From CAWFKW01 sp963816535 (GTDB lineage Bacteria > Bacteroidota > Ignavibacteria > Tepidaquicellales > OLB5): 64,000 nt of DNA. Of this stretch, positions 17,011 to 24,923 are shown one piece after another (the stretch's first letter is position 1; the number at the start of each line of letters is the position of its first letter). The translations under genes and the position numbers were made by a program. The stretch spans positions 1,054,001-1,118,000 of the forward strand of contig CAWFKW010000003.1 in assembly GCA_963816535.1 (NCBI GenBank). The letters are read 5' to 3'. The notes under the pieces were generated by a model. That model did not search any database. It was not told where the DNA came from and worked only from the letters and a program-made list of their open reading frames with translations.

Positions 17011-18054
17011 TTACTGAGCGATTTGGACTTTTTCGTTGTCTTTCACTGATAGGTATCCGTCTGTTATAAGCTTATCGCCTGCATTCAGGCCGCTTTTGAT
17101 AAGCACATTGTTTCCTTCCCTGCCGCCGATAGTGACATCGCGCTTTTTGGCAATATCTCCTTCAAGCACATAAACAAATTTCTCTTCGCCGTAATCAATA
17201 AGCAGGTCCTGCGGTATTACAATCGCATCTGAGTATTCGCTTTGGGATATTTCAACGTCGGCGTCCATCCCCGGTTTCAAAATCCTGTCTTTATTGTTAA
17301 TGGTGATCTCAATTTCGAAAGTACGGCTTCCCTGGTCAAGCGCCGGCGCGAGGTAACTTATCTCGCCGTCAAAATCAGCGCCGGGGAGAACGTCTATCTT
17401 AACATCCACGTGCTGTCCTTTTTTTATCTTCGTTACAAAGCTTTCAGGCACGCCGGCGGAGATCTTCACTCTTGAAATATCAAGTATGCTTAATATGGGG
17501 ACTCCCGGCGCCGACATTTCGCCTTTATTCATGAACCTATCGTCAATAACGCCGCTGATCGGCGCTTTAACGCTTGAAGTTTTCATTTTCGTTCTAAGGA
17601 CGTCAAGACCGCGCTCCGCCGCTTCAAGCTGCCATTTCGCGTTTAGGTATTGAAGCTCCGTTGTGGCATTATCTTCATAAAGCTGTTTCTGTTTCTCGTA
17701 GTTCATCCTGAGCAGCTCAACCTGCGCTAGGTTCTGGTTAAAAGTAGCCATGTCAATGTCGTTCTTTAAATGAACCAGCGTTTCGCCTTTTGATACGCGG
17801 CTCCCTTTGTCTTTGGGAATGCTCAAAATCAGACCTCCCATTTCTGAAGAGATCTTCGCGCTGGCGTATGGTTTCACCGTTCCCGTCACTTTGAACTTAT
17901 CGCTGAAGGCAGATGGCTCTAAGGTCTTGAATTTTACAAGCGTAAGCTTTTTCTCATCGCTTTTCTTTGTTTCACTGTCTCCCTTTTTGCTGCATGAGTA
18001 GAACAGAAATGATGAAACAAGCAGAAGCGGAATTATTATTTTTAACAGTTTCAT
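17011..18054 (-). CDS. RND periplasmic adaptor (membrane fusion protein), lipoprotein
   Basis: Adaptor linking the RND pump to the TolC channel. I chose the ATG at 18054 (MKLLKIIIPLLLVSSFLFYSC), which gives a lipoprotein signal with Cys21 and has AAGGAT a few bases upstream. A longer frame to 18102 would bury the signal. Domains are a barrel-sandwich/lipoyl half near 55-90 (VKPYASAKISSEMGGLILSI), a helical hairpin with LLRMNYEKQKQLYEDNATTE (about 115-150), the second lipoyl half APISGVIDDRFMNKGEM, then beta-barrel and membrane-proximal domains ending KSGLNAGDKLITDGYLSV. It follows the TolC gene by 25 bases. Confidence 0.93.
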   Translation of the reverse strand: MKLLKIIIPLLLVSSFLFYSCSKKGDSETKKSDEKKLTLVKFKTLEPSAFSDKFKVTGTVKPYASAKISSEMGGLILSIPKDKGSRVSKGETLVHLKNDIDMATFNQNLAQVELLRMNYEKQKQLYEDNATTELQYLNAKWQLEAAERGLDVLRTKMKTSSVKAPISGVIDDRFMNKGEMSAPGVPILSILDISRVKISAGVPESFVTKIKKGQHVDVKIDVLPGADFDGEISYLAPALDQGSRTFEIEITINNKDRILKPGMDADVEISQSEYSDAIVIPQDLLIDYGEEKFVYVLEGDIAKKRDVTIGGREGNNVLIKSGLNAGDKLITDGYLSVKDNEKVQIAQ

Positions 18055-18079
18055 ATTATATATCCTTATTTCCCCGGTT

Positions 18080-19393
18080 TTACTTTTCAAGAAGTTCTTC
18101 AAGGTCCGTTCTTGCGTTCAGGTAATCGTAAATGGCCTGCACATAAGCCAGCTTAACCTGGCTTACCGCCAGTTCGGCGTCAATTACGTCGATCTGGTTC
18201 AGCGCCCCGCTTTTGAAGCTTGCCGTGGCAAGCTCAAGCCCGCGCTCGGCTTCATCTACTATTTTGCTTTGAGCCTGAATACGGCTTTTTGCTTCTTCGA
18301 TATTAAGAAAAATGCTTTCGGTCTGGGTCTTTAATTTTTCTTTGACGTCCCTGATCTGTTCTTCTGTTTTTTTAACTTCTATTATAGATTGCTGCTTCTT
18401 GTAAGTATTTGCAAACAAATTTAGATCCCATGTTAAGCCAATTCCCGCAAAATATGCGTTGTAATATCTATAGCCGAACAAACTTCGGCCATCGTTTTCA
18501 TTTGCCTGCAAACCGTATTCGCCAAAAAGATATATCTTAGGCATGTAATTTGCTTCGTCAACTCTCACAAGCTCGTCATTAATCATCCTGCTGAGCGATA
18601 ACTGCCTGATGGCTACATTATCTTCAGAGATCTTTTTTATAAGGTTATCCATTGTCCCCCACACTTCCGTGCTGTCATAGGTGAGCGCGCCTTTCACGTC
18701 AATTTCTTCCCTGTCTTTCAGCCCTATCGTATTTTTTAAAAACTTCTTGGCGACTTCAAGGTTATTCTGCGATTTCTGCAGATCGGGCACAAGGGTCTCA
18801 GCCTTCACCTTTGCCCTGATATAATCATATTCAAGCGCCACGCCTGCCCTGTACCGCGCTTCTACTACTCTTAAATTCTCGTTAGCGTTATCTATGCTTT
18901 GTTTATTGAGCTCGATAACTTCCTTCAGGAGCAGCACGTTTAGAAATGCTCTCTTAACGTCCGATTTAATCTTCGTTTCAACTTTAGAAACATTCTCTTC
19001 CTGGAGCTTTGAATAATACTCGGCAATTCTTATGCCGGAAAAAATCGGCGTTCCCAATATCGGGATCGGCTCTGATATATCGACAGTGTTCAGAATGCTG
19101 TTATCGTTTCCAAGCGCATACGTCTGCCCGAAGATAGAAATAACCTGCAGCTTGAAATTTCTTATGTATTTTGAATTCAGCGTGATAGTAGGCAGCAGGT
19201 TCTCGCTGTAAACCTCAGATACTTTCCTGTCGGCTTTTTCTTTATCCAGCTTCGCTATCAGGTAATCTGAATTATTCTGCTTAGCGATTGTAATAGCGTC
19301 GCTGAGCGACAAAACCCTTACATCCTGAGCGTAAACATTCATCTGCAACACCGCTAAAAAACCCGCGATCGCAATGTATGCAATATTCTTCAT
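18080..19393 (-). CDS. TolC-family outer-membrane efflux channel
   Basis: Outer-membrane exit duct for the tripartite pump. From the ATG at 19393 (MKNIAYIAIAGFLAVLQMNVYAQ) it has a clean signal peptide. An in-frame ATG at 19414 overlapping the TetR gene is possible but adds only MYYNKLF. The body shows the two repeated OEP halves: LSLSDAITIAKQNNSDYLIAK at the N-terminus, a long helix with EARYRAGVALEYDYIRAKVKAE (first repeat), and ATASFKSGALNQIDVIDAELAVSQ (second repeat), each followed by coiled-coil helices. Length is about 437 residues. The start is 7 bases after the TetR stop, so the two are co-transcribed. Confidence 0.93.
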   Translation of the reverse strand: MKNIAYIAIAGFLAVLQMNVYAQDVRVLSLSDAITIAKQNNSDYLIAKLDKEKADRKVSEVYSENLLPTITLNSKYIRNFKLQVISIFGQTYALGNDNSILNTVDISEPIPILGTPIFSGIRIAEYYSKLQEENVSKVETKIKSDVKRAFLNVLLLKEVIELNKQSIDNANENLRVVEARYRAGVALEYDYIRAKVKAETLVPDLQKSQNNLEVAKKFLKNTIGLKDREEIDVKGALTYDSTEVWGTMDNLIKKISEDNVAIRQLSLSRMINDELVRVDEANYMPKIYLFGEYGLQANENDGRSLFGYRYYNAYFAGIGLTWDLNLFANTYKKQQSIIEVKKTEEQIRDVKEKLKTQTESIFLNIEEAKSRIQAQSKIVDEAERGLELATASFKSGALNQIDVIDAELAVSQVKLAYVQAIYDYLNARTDLEELLEK

Positions 19394-19400
19394 AAATAGC

Positions 19401-20030
19401 TTATTGTAATACATTTTCAAATTTTTTCTTGGAGCTGGAATATTTTTCCCTGCCAAGCGGAGTTAAAAATCCGTTCAGAAATATCTCGGCCGTTATTTTC
19501 ATTACATCATGCATGGTGAACTTAGAGTTCATTATGAAATCAGCGTTAGTTACTCCTTCAATTGCCCCTACGTATGCCGCAATAAGAACCTGTGGCGGAA
19601 CATTTTCTATCAGCTTTTCTTTTTTTCCCTGTTCTACCAGCTTCGCCATTATCTGGTAGATCTTTGTAGCTCTCAGCTCTTCCATTTTTTTTTGCAGATT
19701 AGGCGCATGGAGCTTCAGGTCCCTGAACCACGATTCCGAACAGTTCAGAGCGTTCTTCTTTATCGTATTCAGTATCTGAACGAATTTAGTAACGCAGTCT
19801 TCATCGGAATCAACTATAGAATTCAGTATTGTATGGACTTTCCGGCTGCGCATTTCAAAGACTTCCTCAAGCAGGTTTTCCTTTGACGGAAAATACTTAT
19901 AGATGGTTTTTTTGCTGATCTGCATGTCCCGGGCTATTTCATCCATCGAGGTTCTGTAAAAGCCTTCCCTTATGAATTTGTCATGAGTAAACTCCAGAAT
20001 CTTTTCCTGTTCGCTTATTGTATCCTGCAT
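19401..20030 (-). CDS. TetR/AcrR-family repressor of the efflux operon
   Basis: One-component regulator, first gene of the efflux operon. The N-terminal TetR DNA-binding domain is clear (residues 9-55): ILEFTHDKFIREGFYRTSMDEIARDMQISKKTIYKYFPSK in pieces, with the recognition helix SKKTIYKYF. The C-terminal domain (about 60-209) is helical and presumably binds a pump substrate. The organisation implies autorepression of the operon. Two inverted repeats upstream (20063-20090 and 20174-20190) are candidate operators. Confidence 0.93.
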   Translation of the reverse strand: MQDTISEQEKILEFTHDKFIREGFYRTSMDEIARDMQISKKTIYKYFPSKENLLEEVFEMRSRKVHTILNSIVDSDEDCVTKFVQILNTIKKNALNCSESWFRDLKLHAPNLQKKMEELRATKIYQIMAKLVEQGKKEKLIENVPPQVLIAAYVGAIEGVTNADFIMNSKFTMHDVMKITAEIFLNGFLTPLGREKYSSSKKKFENVLQ

Positions 20031-20062
20031 TTTTGGCTAAAACTGTATTATTGTGGTGTGTA

Positions 20063-20090
20063 GGAAACTTTTTTCGTTTCTCAAGTTTCC
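20063..20090. promoter_or_regulatory. Candidate TetR operator 1: GGAAACTT-N12-AAGTTTCC
   Basis: Perfect 8-bp inverted repeat with a 12-base spacer, 33-60 bases upstream of the TetR start codon. Position and symmetry fit an autoregulatory operator; no binding data are available. Confidence 0.5.
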
Positions 20091-20173
20091 AAAATAACCG
20101 ATAATTTCCCTTATGTCAAGGTAACTTAACATGATTTTATGACGATTTTATTATGATAAATGTTTTAAAATGT

Positions 20174-20190
20174 ACTTAGACAAACTAAGT
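20174..20190. promoter_or_regulatory. Candidate TetR operator 2: ACTTAG-N5-CTAAGT
   Basis: Perfect 6-bp arms around ACAAA, about 145 bases upstream of the TetR gene and 60 bases past the end of the bactofilin-like gene. Compact 17-base symmetry is typical of TetR-family sites. Confidence 0.45.
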
Positions 20191-20250
20191 AACTGATTTT
20201 ACATCGCAGTGTATTTTTCTATATCCGGCACGGCGCCGCAAAAATCCCGG

Positions 20251-21000
20251 TCACAGTTTCTTATTTTCTTTCACAATCGATTTCCCGGACTGGTTAAAGC
20301 TCTTTTTATATTCAACAAGATCAATTTCGCAGCCTTCGCCAATCAGAACATTATCTCCGCGTACAACCTTTGCTTTAGTCGATTCCAGCTCAATATCATT
20401 TCCTTCTATAACTTCTGCGGAGAGCCTTTGGTTAAGATCCCACGAAGGGAATATTGATTTAATGAGTTTCCTGAGCGAAAAGTCGTTTCCCAATTTTACG
20501 CTGATGTTCTCGCCGCCTATTTCTTTCGCGCGGCACGGAGCGTTAAGCCTGATGTTGATGTTATCCGCATTTAAAAGTCCTACCACCGAAAAGCCGCCGT
20601 TAGATTCAAATGTCTCAGCGTTGCAATCGCCGGAGATCCTCATGCCGCCTTTAAGATAAAGCTCATCTGACGAGATATTTCCGGTTACGTTCATCGCGCC
20701 GTTTATTTTTGTATGAACAGATTCCACCGCGCCGTTAAAATCGGCGGCGCCGGTCACTTTAATTTCATCCGAGCTGACAGAGCCCGATACGGCCGTTGTG
20801 CCGTTGACTTTGAGGGCTTTTGACTTGAGGTTGCCGTTCATACTTGAAGTTCCGTTTGTCTTAAAGCTGATGCAGTCAACATCCCCTTTAATGGCGCCGG
20901 TCCCGTTTATAACTATATCATTATAAATTCCGCCCGAGATGTTTCCCGTTCCGTTTATTTTTATATCATTTCTGCCGTTTGATTCGTTTTGCTTTTCCAT
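20251..21000 (-). CDS. Bactofilin-like polymer-forming protein
   Basis: Repeat protein with a right-handed beta-helix pattern as in bactofilins and YhbE/YhbF-type proteins (249 residues, no signal peptide, cytoplasmic). Residues 10-150 are tandem units of about 16-18 residues in which NGTG or NG marks the turns (IKINGTGNISG, IVINGTGAIKGDV, FKTNGTSSMNG, LKVNGTTAVSG). The C-terminal third (about 160-249) departs from the repeat and ends in a charged tail. It follows the DUF4004 gene by 18 bases with a strong AGGAG site. The same pairing of a YhbD-type HTH protein with bactofilin-like proteins is known from Bacillus yhbD-yhbE-yhbF, so a joint role is likely. The cellular function is unknown. Confidence 0.8.
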   Translation of the reverse strand: MEKQNESNGRNDIKINGTGNISGGIYNDIVINGTGAIKGDVDCISFKTNGTSSMNGNLKSKALKVNGTTAVSGSVSSDEIKVTGAADFNGAVESVHTKINGAMNVTGNISSDELYLKGGMRISGDCNAETFESNGGFSVVGLLNADNINIRLNAPCRAKEIGGENISVKLGNDFSLRKLIKSIFPSWDLNQRLSAEVIEGNDIELESTKAKVVRGDNVLIGEGCEIDLVEYKKSFNQSGKSIVKENKKL

Positions 21001-21018
21001 TTTTTAAAATCTCCTTAG

Positions 21019-21630
21019 TTATTTTAATTCTTCTATATAAGATGAAATGTTTATTCTGAATAATATTACGGCGTTCTTCTCAAAAAACAGCCGGTTCGGC
21101 GTTTGAGCCAGGATGCATGAGCTTACCCCAAGCTTCCGGAAAAATATCAGTTCCGCGTCTTTGCCGTCAAGCTTAGGGTAATTCTCTTCGAGGGTATCGA
21201 GCGCCATGGTTCCGTCATCGAGGCTCAGCTCGCCTGATTTAAATTTCTTATCGAGTATATACATGAACAGGATTTTCTCAAATGAAAATATTTCAGGCTC
21301 GCCTTTGCGTTCGGTGTAAAAATCTATGGTACTTTGTGATATAATGTTCTTCTGCGCCAGTTCAGCCCCGGTCAAAGAAACGTTTACAGGAACAAGCGAT
21401 ACCCTATCGGCAATGTCATCGAGCGAATGGCCGTCTTTCATGTTGAGTATTTTATCAACTCTTCCCAAAATCTTCTCTTTCGGAAAGAAAGTTTCCTGCC
21501 CGGTAAAAGAAGATTTTTTTATGAACCAGTCTTCGGGGATGAGCTGTTTTCTTTTCCAGCGGTAAAGCTGTCCGTAAGAGATTCCGGTCAGTTCCAGCAA
21601 TTCTTTTTTTGAAATTAGATTTTCTTCCAT
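21019..21630 (-). CDS. YhbD-like DUF4004 protein with MerR-type HTH
   Basis: Probable regulator. I chose the ATG at 21630 (MEENLISKKELLELTGISYG), which has AGGTG six bases upstream; a longer frame to 21669 lacks support. The N-terminus is a MerR-like helix-turn-helix: ISKKELLELTGISYGQLYRW then KRKQLIPEDWFIKKSSFTGQ, the usual reading of a winged-helix with an aromatic RW/KR pair. The remainder (about 90-203) is a helical domain found in Bacillus YhbD. It is the first gene of a two-gene operon with a bactofilin-like polymer protein, and may control it or bind it. Confidence 0.78.
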   Translation of the reverse strand: MEENLISKKELLELTGISYGQLYRWKRKQLIPEDWFIKKSSFTGQETFFPKEKILGRVDKILNMKDGHSLDDIADRVSLVPVNVSLTGAELAQKNIISQSTIDFYTERKGEPEIFSFEKILFMYILDKKFKSGELSLDDGTMALDTLEENYPKLDGKDAELIFFRKLGVSSCILAQTPNRLFFEKNAVILFRINISSYIEELK

Positions 21631-21933
21631 TTTTTCACCTATTATTAGACTTTCTGATGTAAATATCACAAAACATTGTTACGTTATCAAGAGGAAAGTT
21701 CATAAGTTGTTGAAAATCTCGTCCTGAACGAAGTTGAAGGAGAAATAAAATATCGACTTAATGTTCACTTTCACATTACCTTCATTATAAGAAGGGGAGT
21801 ATAATATGGATTATTTTGTCATCGGGGTTTTCCCTCGCTTTTGAATTTCTGGATCCCCGTTTCCACGGGGATGAATGTAATATTATTACCAAACAACAAT
21901 CGTTATATTTGCAAATCCTAATTTAGGAGTAAT
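21631..21933. repeat. Intergenic region with ATCCCCGT/ACGGGGAT palindrome and promoter
   Basis: Divergent gap of about 300 bases between the DUF4004 gene and the CDF gene. It holds a TCGTCCTGAACGAAGTTGAA-type motif (21719-21738), and a perfect 8-bp palindrome ATCCCCGT-TTCC-ACGGGGAT at 21853-21872. A TATATTTG -7 element lies at 21904-21911, 22 bases before the CDF start. I see no gene in it. Confidence 0.7.
21904..21911 (+). promoter_or_regulatory. Bacteroidota-type -7 element (TATATTTG) of CDF gene
   Basis: Matches TAnnTTTG exactly and would give a short leader before the GTG start at 21934. A matching -33 TTTG is not obvious, so the promoter call rests on the -7 box and the position. Confidence 0.45.
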
Positions 21934-22935
21934 GTGGACGTAAAGGATATCAAAATAAAAAAGAAGGCCGCCTTAATCTCGCTTGTTATCGGCTTTTTAA
22001 TGTTCTTCTCTAAAACAGGAGCGTATTTCCTTACCGGTTCGGCGGCAATCCTATCGGATGCGATGGAATCGGTTGTTCATATCTTCGCAACTTCATTCGC
22101 GTTTTACAGTCTTATTGTCTCCACAAAACCCCCGGATGACGAACATCCATATGGTCACGGTAAAATAGAATTTTTCTCAGCAGGCTTTGAAGGCGCGCTG
22201 ATAATTATTGCAGCCGTTTCAATTATAGTTTATGCTGTCAGGGATATTATAGTCGGCAGAGAACTACAGTCGCTGGACACGGGAACTTACATTATTACAA
22301 TTGCAAGCGTAACAAACCTGCTGCTTGGGTTATACCTAGTGCACATAGGCAAAAAAACTAATAGCCTGATACTTATTGCAGATGGCAAACACGTTTTAAC
22401 AGATTCAATTACCAGCTTCGGCGCGGTAGCGGCGCTTATTCTGATTTTGATAACAGGGATCAAATTATTTGATCCTGCAATCGCTATTATACTTGCGTTA
22501 AATATTTTATGGACAGGCAAAGGATTAGTTAAGGAATCCATTGGCGGACTGATGCACGCCACAGATTCTAAATTAATAGATAAGATCGCTGCCGCATTTG
22601 AAGAAGATAAACCGAAATATACTTCATGGATAGATATTCACCGTTTAAGATACTGGAAATCGGGTGAGCATTATTACATCGACTTTCACCTTACTGTGCC
22701 TTATTACTTCTCAGCGGCAGAGAGTCATGACATGCTGCATATAATCGAAACGAGGCTAAAAGAAATATTGAAAACCGACCAGGTTGAACTGTTTGTACAT
22801 GCCGACCCGTGTAAAGAAAGCTTTTGCAAGGTATGCAGGATAAACGGCTGCACTGTCCGCAAAGAACCATTCAGCAAAACCACAGTTTGGGACGGTAAGA
22901 AAATTACAAGTAACGCGGCGTATGTGACGGGATAA
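21934..22935 (+). CDS. Cation diffusion facilitator (CDF) metal transporter with Cys-rich tail
   Basis: Inner-membrane divalent-metal/proton antiporter. The start is GTG (21934) with AGGAG upstream; the overlapping ATG at 21932 runs into a stop after three codons. The 333 residues show six membrane segments and family motifs: SDAMESVVH in TM2 (here Glu45 and His49 take the usual H/D-x3-D positions), HPYGHGKIE loop (71-79), and His153-x3-Asp157 in TM5. A cytoplasmic ferredoxin-like domain follows (about 210-290) and then a tail with Cys293, Cys298, Cys301 and Cys306 (C-x4-C-x2-C-x4-C). The tail is not part of ordinary CDFs and suggests a metal sensor. The transported metal is not known. Confidence 0.92.
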   Translation: MDVKDIKIKKKAALISLVIGFLMFFSKTGAYFLTGSAAILSDAMESVVHIFATSFAFYSLIVSTKPPDDEHPYGHGKIEFFSAGFEGALIIIAAVSIIVYAVRDIIVGRELQSLDTGTYIITIASVTNLLLGLYLVHIGKKTNSLILIADGKHVLTDSITSFGAVAALILILITGIKLFDPAIAIILALNILWTGKGLVKESIGGLMHATDSKLIDKIAAAFEEDKPKYTSWIDIHRLRYWKSGEHYYIDFHLTVPYYFSAAESHDMLHIIETRLKEILKTDQVELFVHADPCKESFCKVCRINGCTVRKEPFSKTTVWDGKKITSNAAYVTG

Positions 22936-22943
22936 AACTCAAA

Positions 22944-23026
22944 ACCCCCTCCTTAACAAGGAGGGGGCAGGGGGAGGTCTTTATAAAAGACCCCCTCTCG
23001 GTCTCCCCCTTAGTAAGGGGGAGATG
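22944..23026. repeat. C-rich palindrome pair after CDF gene
   Basis: Between convergent stops. It comprises CCCCCTCCTT/AAGGAGGGGG (about 22945-22967), GGTCTTT/AAAGACC (about 22977-22993) and CCCCCT/AGGGGG (about 23005-23021). The 39 bases from 22988 to 23026 recur with one mismatch at 24769-24807 in the same orientation, on the other side of the T9SS-tagged gene. Confidence 0.85.
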
Positions 23027-23044
23027 AATTTAACTCCAATTGTT

Positions 23045-24685
23045 CTATTTTATTAAAACCATTTTCTTCGTATCGGTAAAACTACCCGCCGTCAGCGTGT
23101 AAAAGTAAATTCCGCTGGAATAGTTTGTTGCGTCCCATGTTGCCTCATAGATACCGGGATTGATCTGTTGATTAACCGGCGTTGCAATTTCGCGCCCAAG
23201 AACATCGTATATTTTTATTTGCACATCCGATCTTTGGGGAATATCAAATTTTACTTTTGTAGTCGGGTTAAACGGGTTAGGATAATTTTGCTTGAGATTA
23301 AACGCCAAGGGGATTCTACTGCCTATTGGTTTAATTCCGGATAACTGATTATACTTAATGACAACGTAGTCAAATATTTGTGATGCGCTTTGGCTTGCAC
23401 CCATGACATAAACATAGTCTGCGCTGTCTAAACCAAGTGAATATGCACCATCGCCGCCGTTGTATGGACCATTATAAGTAATCGACCAGACTTGACTTCC
23501 CTGCGGGGAATACTTAATTGTGAGAACATCTCCTGTTGAATTGTAAGGGCCTGTTCCACCTGTTACATAAGCATTACCTAAAATATCCAATCTAATATCT
23601 CCGAACCCGCTTATGAAATTATTCGTACCATACTTTACAACCCAAATCGAATCACCATTTAAGACATTATATTTGATTGTAACACCGAAATCAGTGGTTC
23701 CGCTCATTTGACTGCTTCCTGTAACAAACAAAGCATTATTTATTCTATCCATTGCAATACCTCGTAAATTATTATCCCCGCTTCCCGGCGCATCATATAT
23801 TGAGACCCACTGTTGAACCCCGTTCCGGTCGTATTTTAAAGTGAGGAAGACTGCATAACCTGATGGGGTTGTTCCGCCGCCAACGTACACGTTGCCGTTC
23901 TGGTCCGAAGTTATGTATGACCCCCAGTTTGCTGTGGTTAGGCCGCTGGAATATGTGCTTTCCCATCTCAAATCTCCGCTTGAAGAATACTTCGCGATCA
24001 GCACAGAATCATAAGATCCGGAAAAATAGAAATGCCTCCTGGTACCCGTGGAAATAATGTTGAGCGAATTGTCTATAGTGCAGGCGCCGAAACCTTCGCT
24101 GCAGTCCAGCGGGTGGTATTTCCGCGCCCAGATGCTGTCCCCGTTTGTATTATAACGCATCACAAGATGATAGCTGTCTGACGCCCCTACTACATATATG
24201 TTATTAAATCTATCTATCTTTATGTTATCAAACGAACTCGAGCCATACTGCCCGACATATGTTCCGGCCCAAACCGGGCTGCCGGTCGAGCTGTTGAACT
24301 TAACGATTAGCCCGTTAAGCGGCGATGTATAGCCCGGCCCATAATCGGCTATCACATAAGCATTACCGGAAGTATCAAGAGCAATACCGTAGGGAGCAAA
24401 ATATCCTTCTCCGGGATACCTGTATAGAGTTGCCCATAGCTGTACGCCTGAGGAATTATATTTGACGCAAAGTATACAGATTGAATCATTTGGTGATTGA
24501 CCTATAACATGAGTCCCGGCAATGTAGCTGTTGCCTAATTTATCAACCTGTAAAAAGGGTCCGTTTAAATCATTGAATGGTCCTGTATATCTTGCCACCC
24601 ATTCCTCGGTTGGTTGCTGGGAAATTAATTGTAAAGATGATAAGAAAATGAAAATTGTTACAAATGCTATTAAGGTCTTCCGCAT
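23045..24685 (-). CDS. Secreted SBBP-repeat beta-propeller protein with T9SS sorting domain
   Basis: Extracellular or surface protein exported by type IX secretion. It has an N-terminal signal peptide (about residues 1-23, ending LISQ), then a repeated propeller-like region (about 28-450). Each repeat has a WxxxY motif followed by a GNxYVxG strand: LGNSYIAGTHV, SGNAYVIADYG, FNNIYVVGAS, GNVYVGGGTT, GNAYVTGGTG. This is the SBBP pattern of about 55 residues. The C-terminal 85 residues are a type A sorting domain: LKQNYPNPFNPTTKVKFDIP, VYDVLGREI, ATNYSSGIYFYTLTA and the final KKMVLIK. The ligand is unknown. The gene is alone and lies between 39-base direct repeats. Confidence 0.93.
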   Translation of the reverse strand: MRKTLIAFVTIFIFLSSLQLISQQPTEEWVARYTGPFNDLNGPFLQVDKLGNSYIAGTHVIGQSPNDSICILCVKYNSSGVQLWATLYRYPGEGYFAPYGIALDTSGNAYVIADYGPGYTSPLNGLIVKFNSSTGSPVWAGTYVGQYGSSSFDNIKIDRFNNIYVVGASDSYHLVMRYNTNGDSIWARKYHPLDCSEGFGACTIDNSLNIISTGTRRHFYFSGSYDSVLIAKYSSSGDLRWESTYSSGLTTANWGSYITSDQNGNVYVGGGTTPSGYAVFLTLKYDRNGVQQWVSIYDAPGSGDNNLRGIAMDRINNALFVTGSSQMSGTTDFGVTIKYNVLNGDSIWVVKYGTNNFISGFGDIRLDILGNAYVTGGTGPYNSTGDVLTIKYSPQGSQVWSITYNGPYNGGDGAYSLGLDSADYVYVMGASQSASQIFDYVVIKYNQLSGIKPIGSRIPLAFNLKQNYPNPFNPTTKVKFDIPQRSDVQIKIYDVLGREIATPVNQQINPGIYEATWDATNYSSGIYFYTLTAGSFTDTKKMVLIK

Positions 24686-24768
24686 GTTTGCCTCCTAAAC
24701 AAATATAAGGAGGTTTTTCCGGGATTGAAATAAATTTTGGGAGGACTAGAGGAGAGGTGGCCTTAATA

Positions 24769-24807
24769 AGACCCCCTCTCGGTCTACCCCTTAGTAAGGG
24801 GGAGATG
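24769..24807. repeat. 39-base direct repeat of 22988-23026
   Basis: One-mismatch copy of the element on the other side of the T9SS-tagged gene, same orientation, 1.78 kb apart. Contains the CCCCTTAGTAAGGGG hairpin. Confidence 0.85.
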
Positions 24808-24923
24808 GCTGTTTCTTTTCCTATCCTTTTGCTTCATTAATTTGTATTTTTAATACTTAAATAAACTTTTCGCAAATATATTCATCGGATGGCGATGGAG
24901 CCATCGGATGAAGGTAAATAAAT

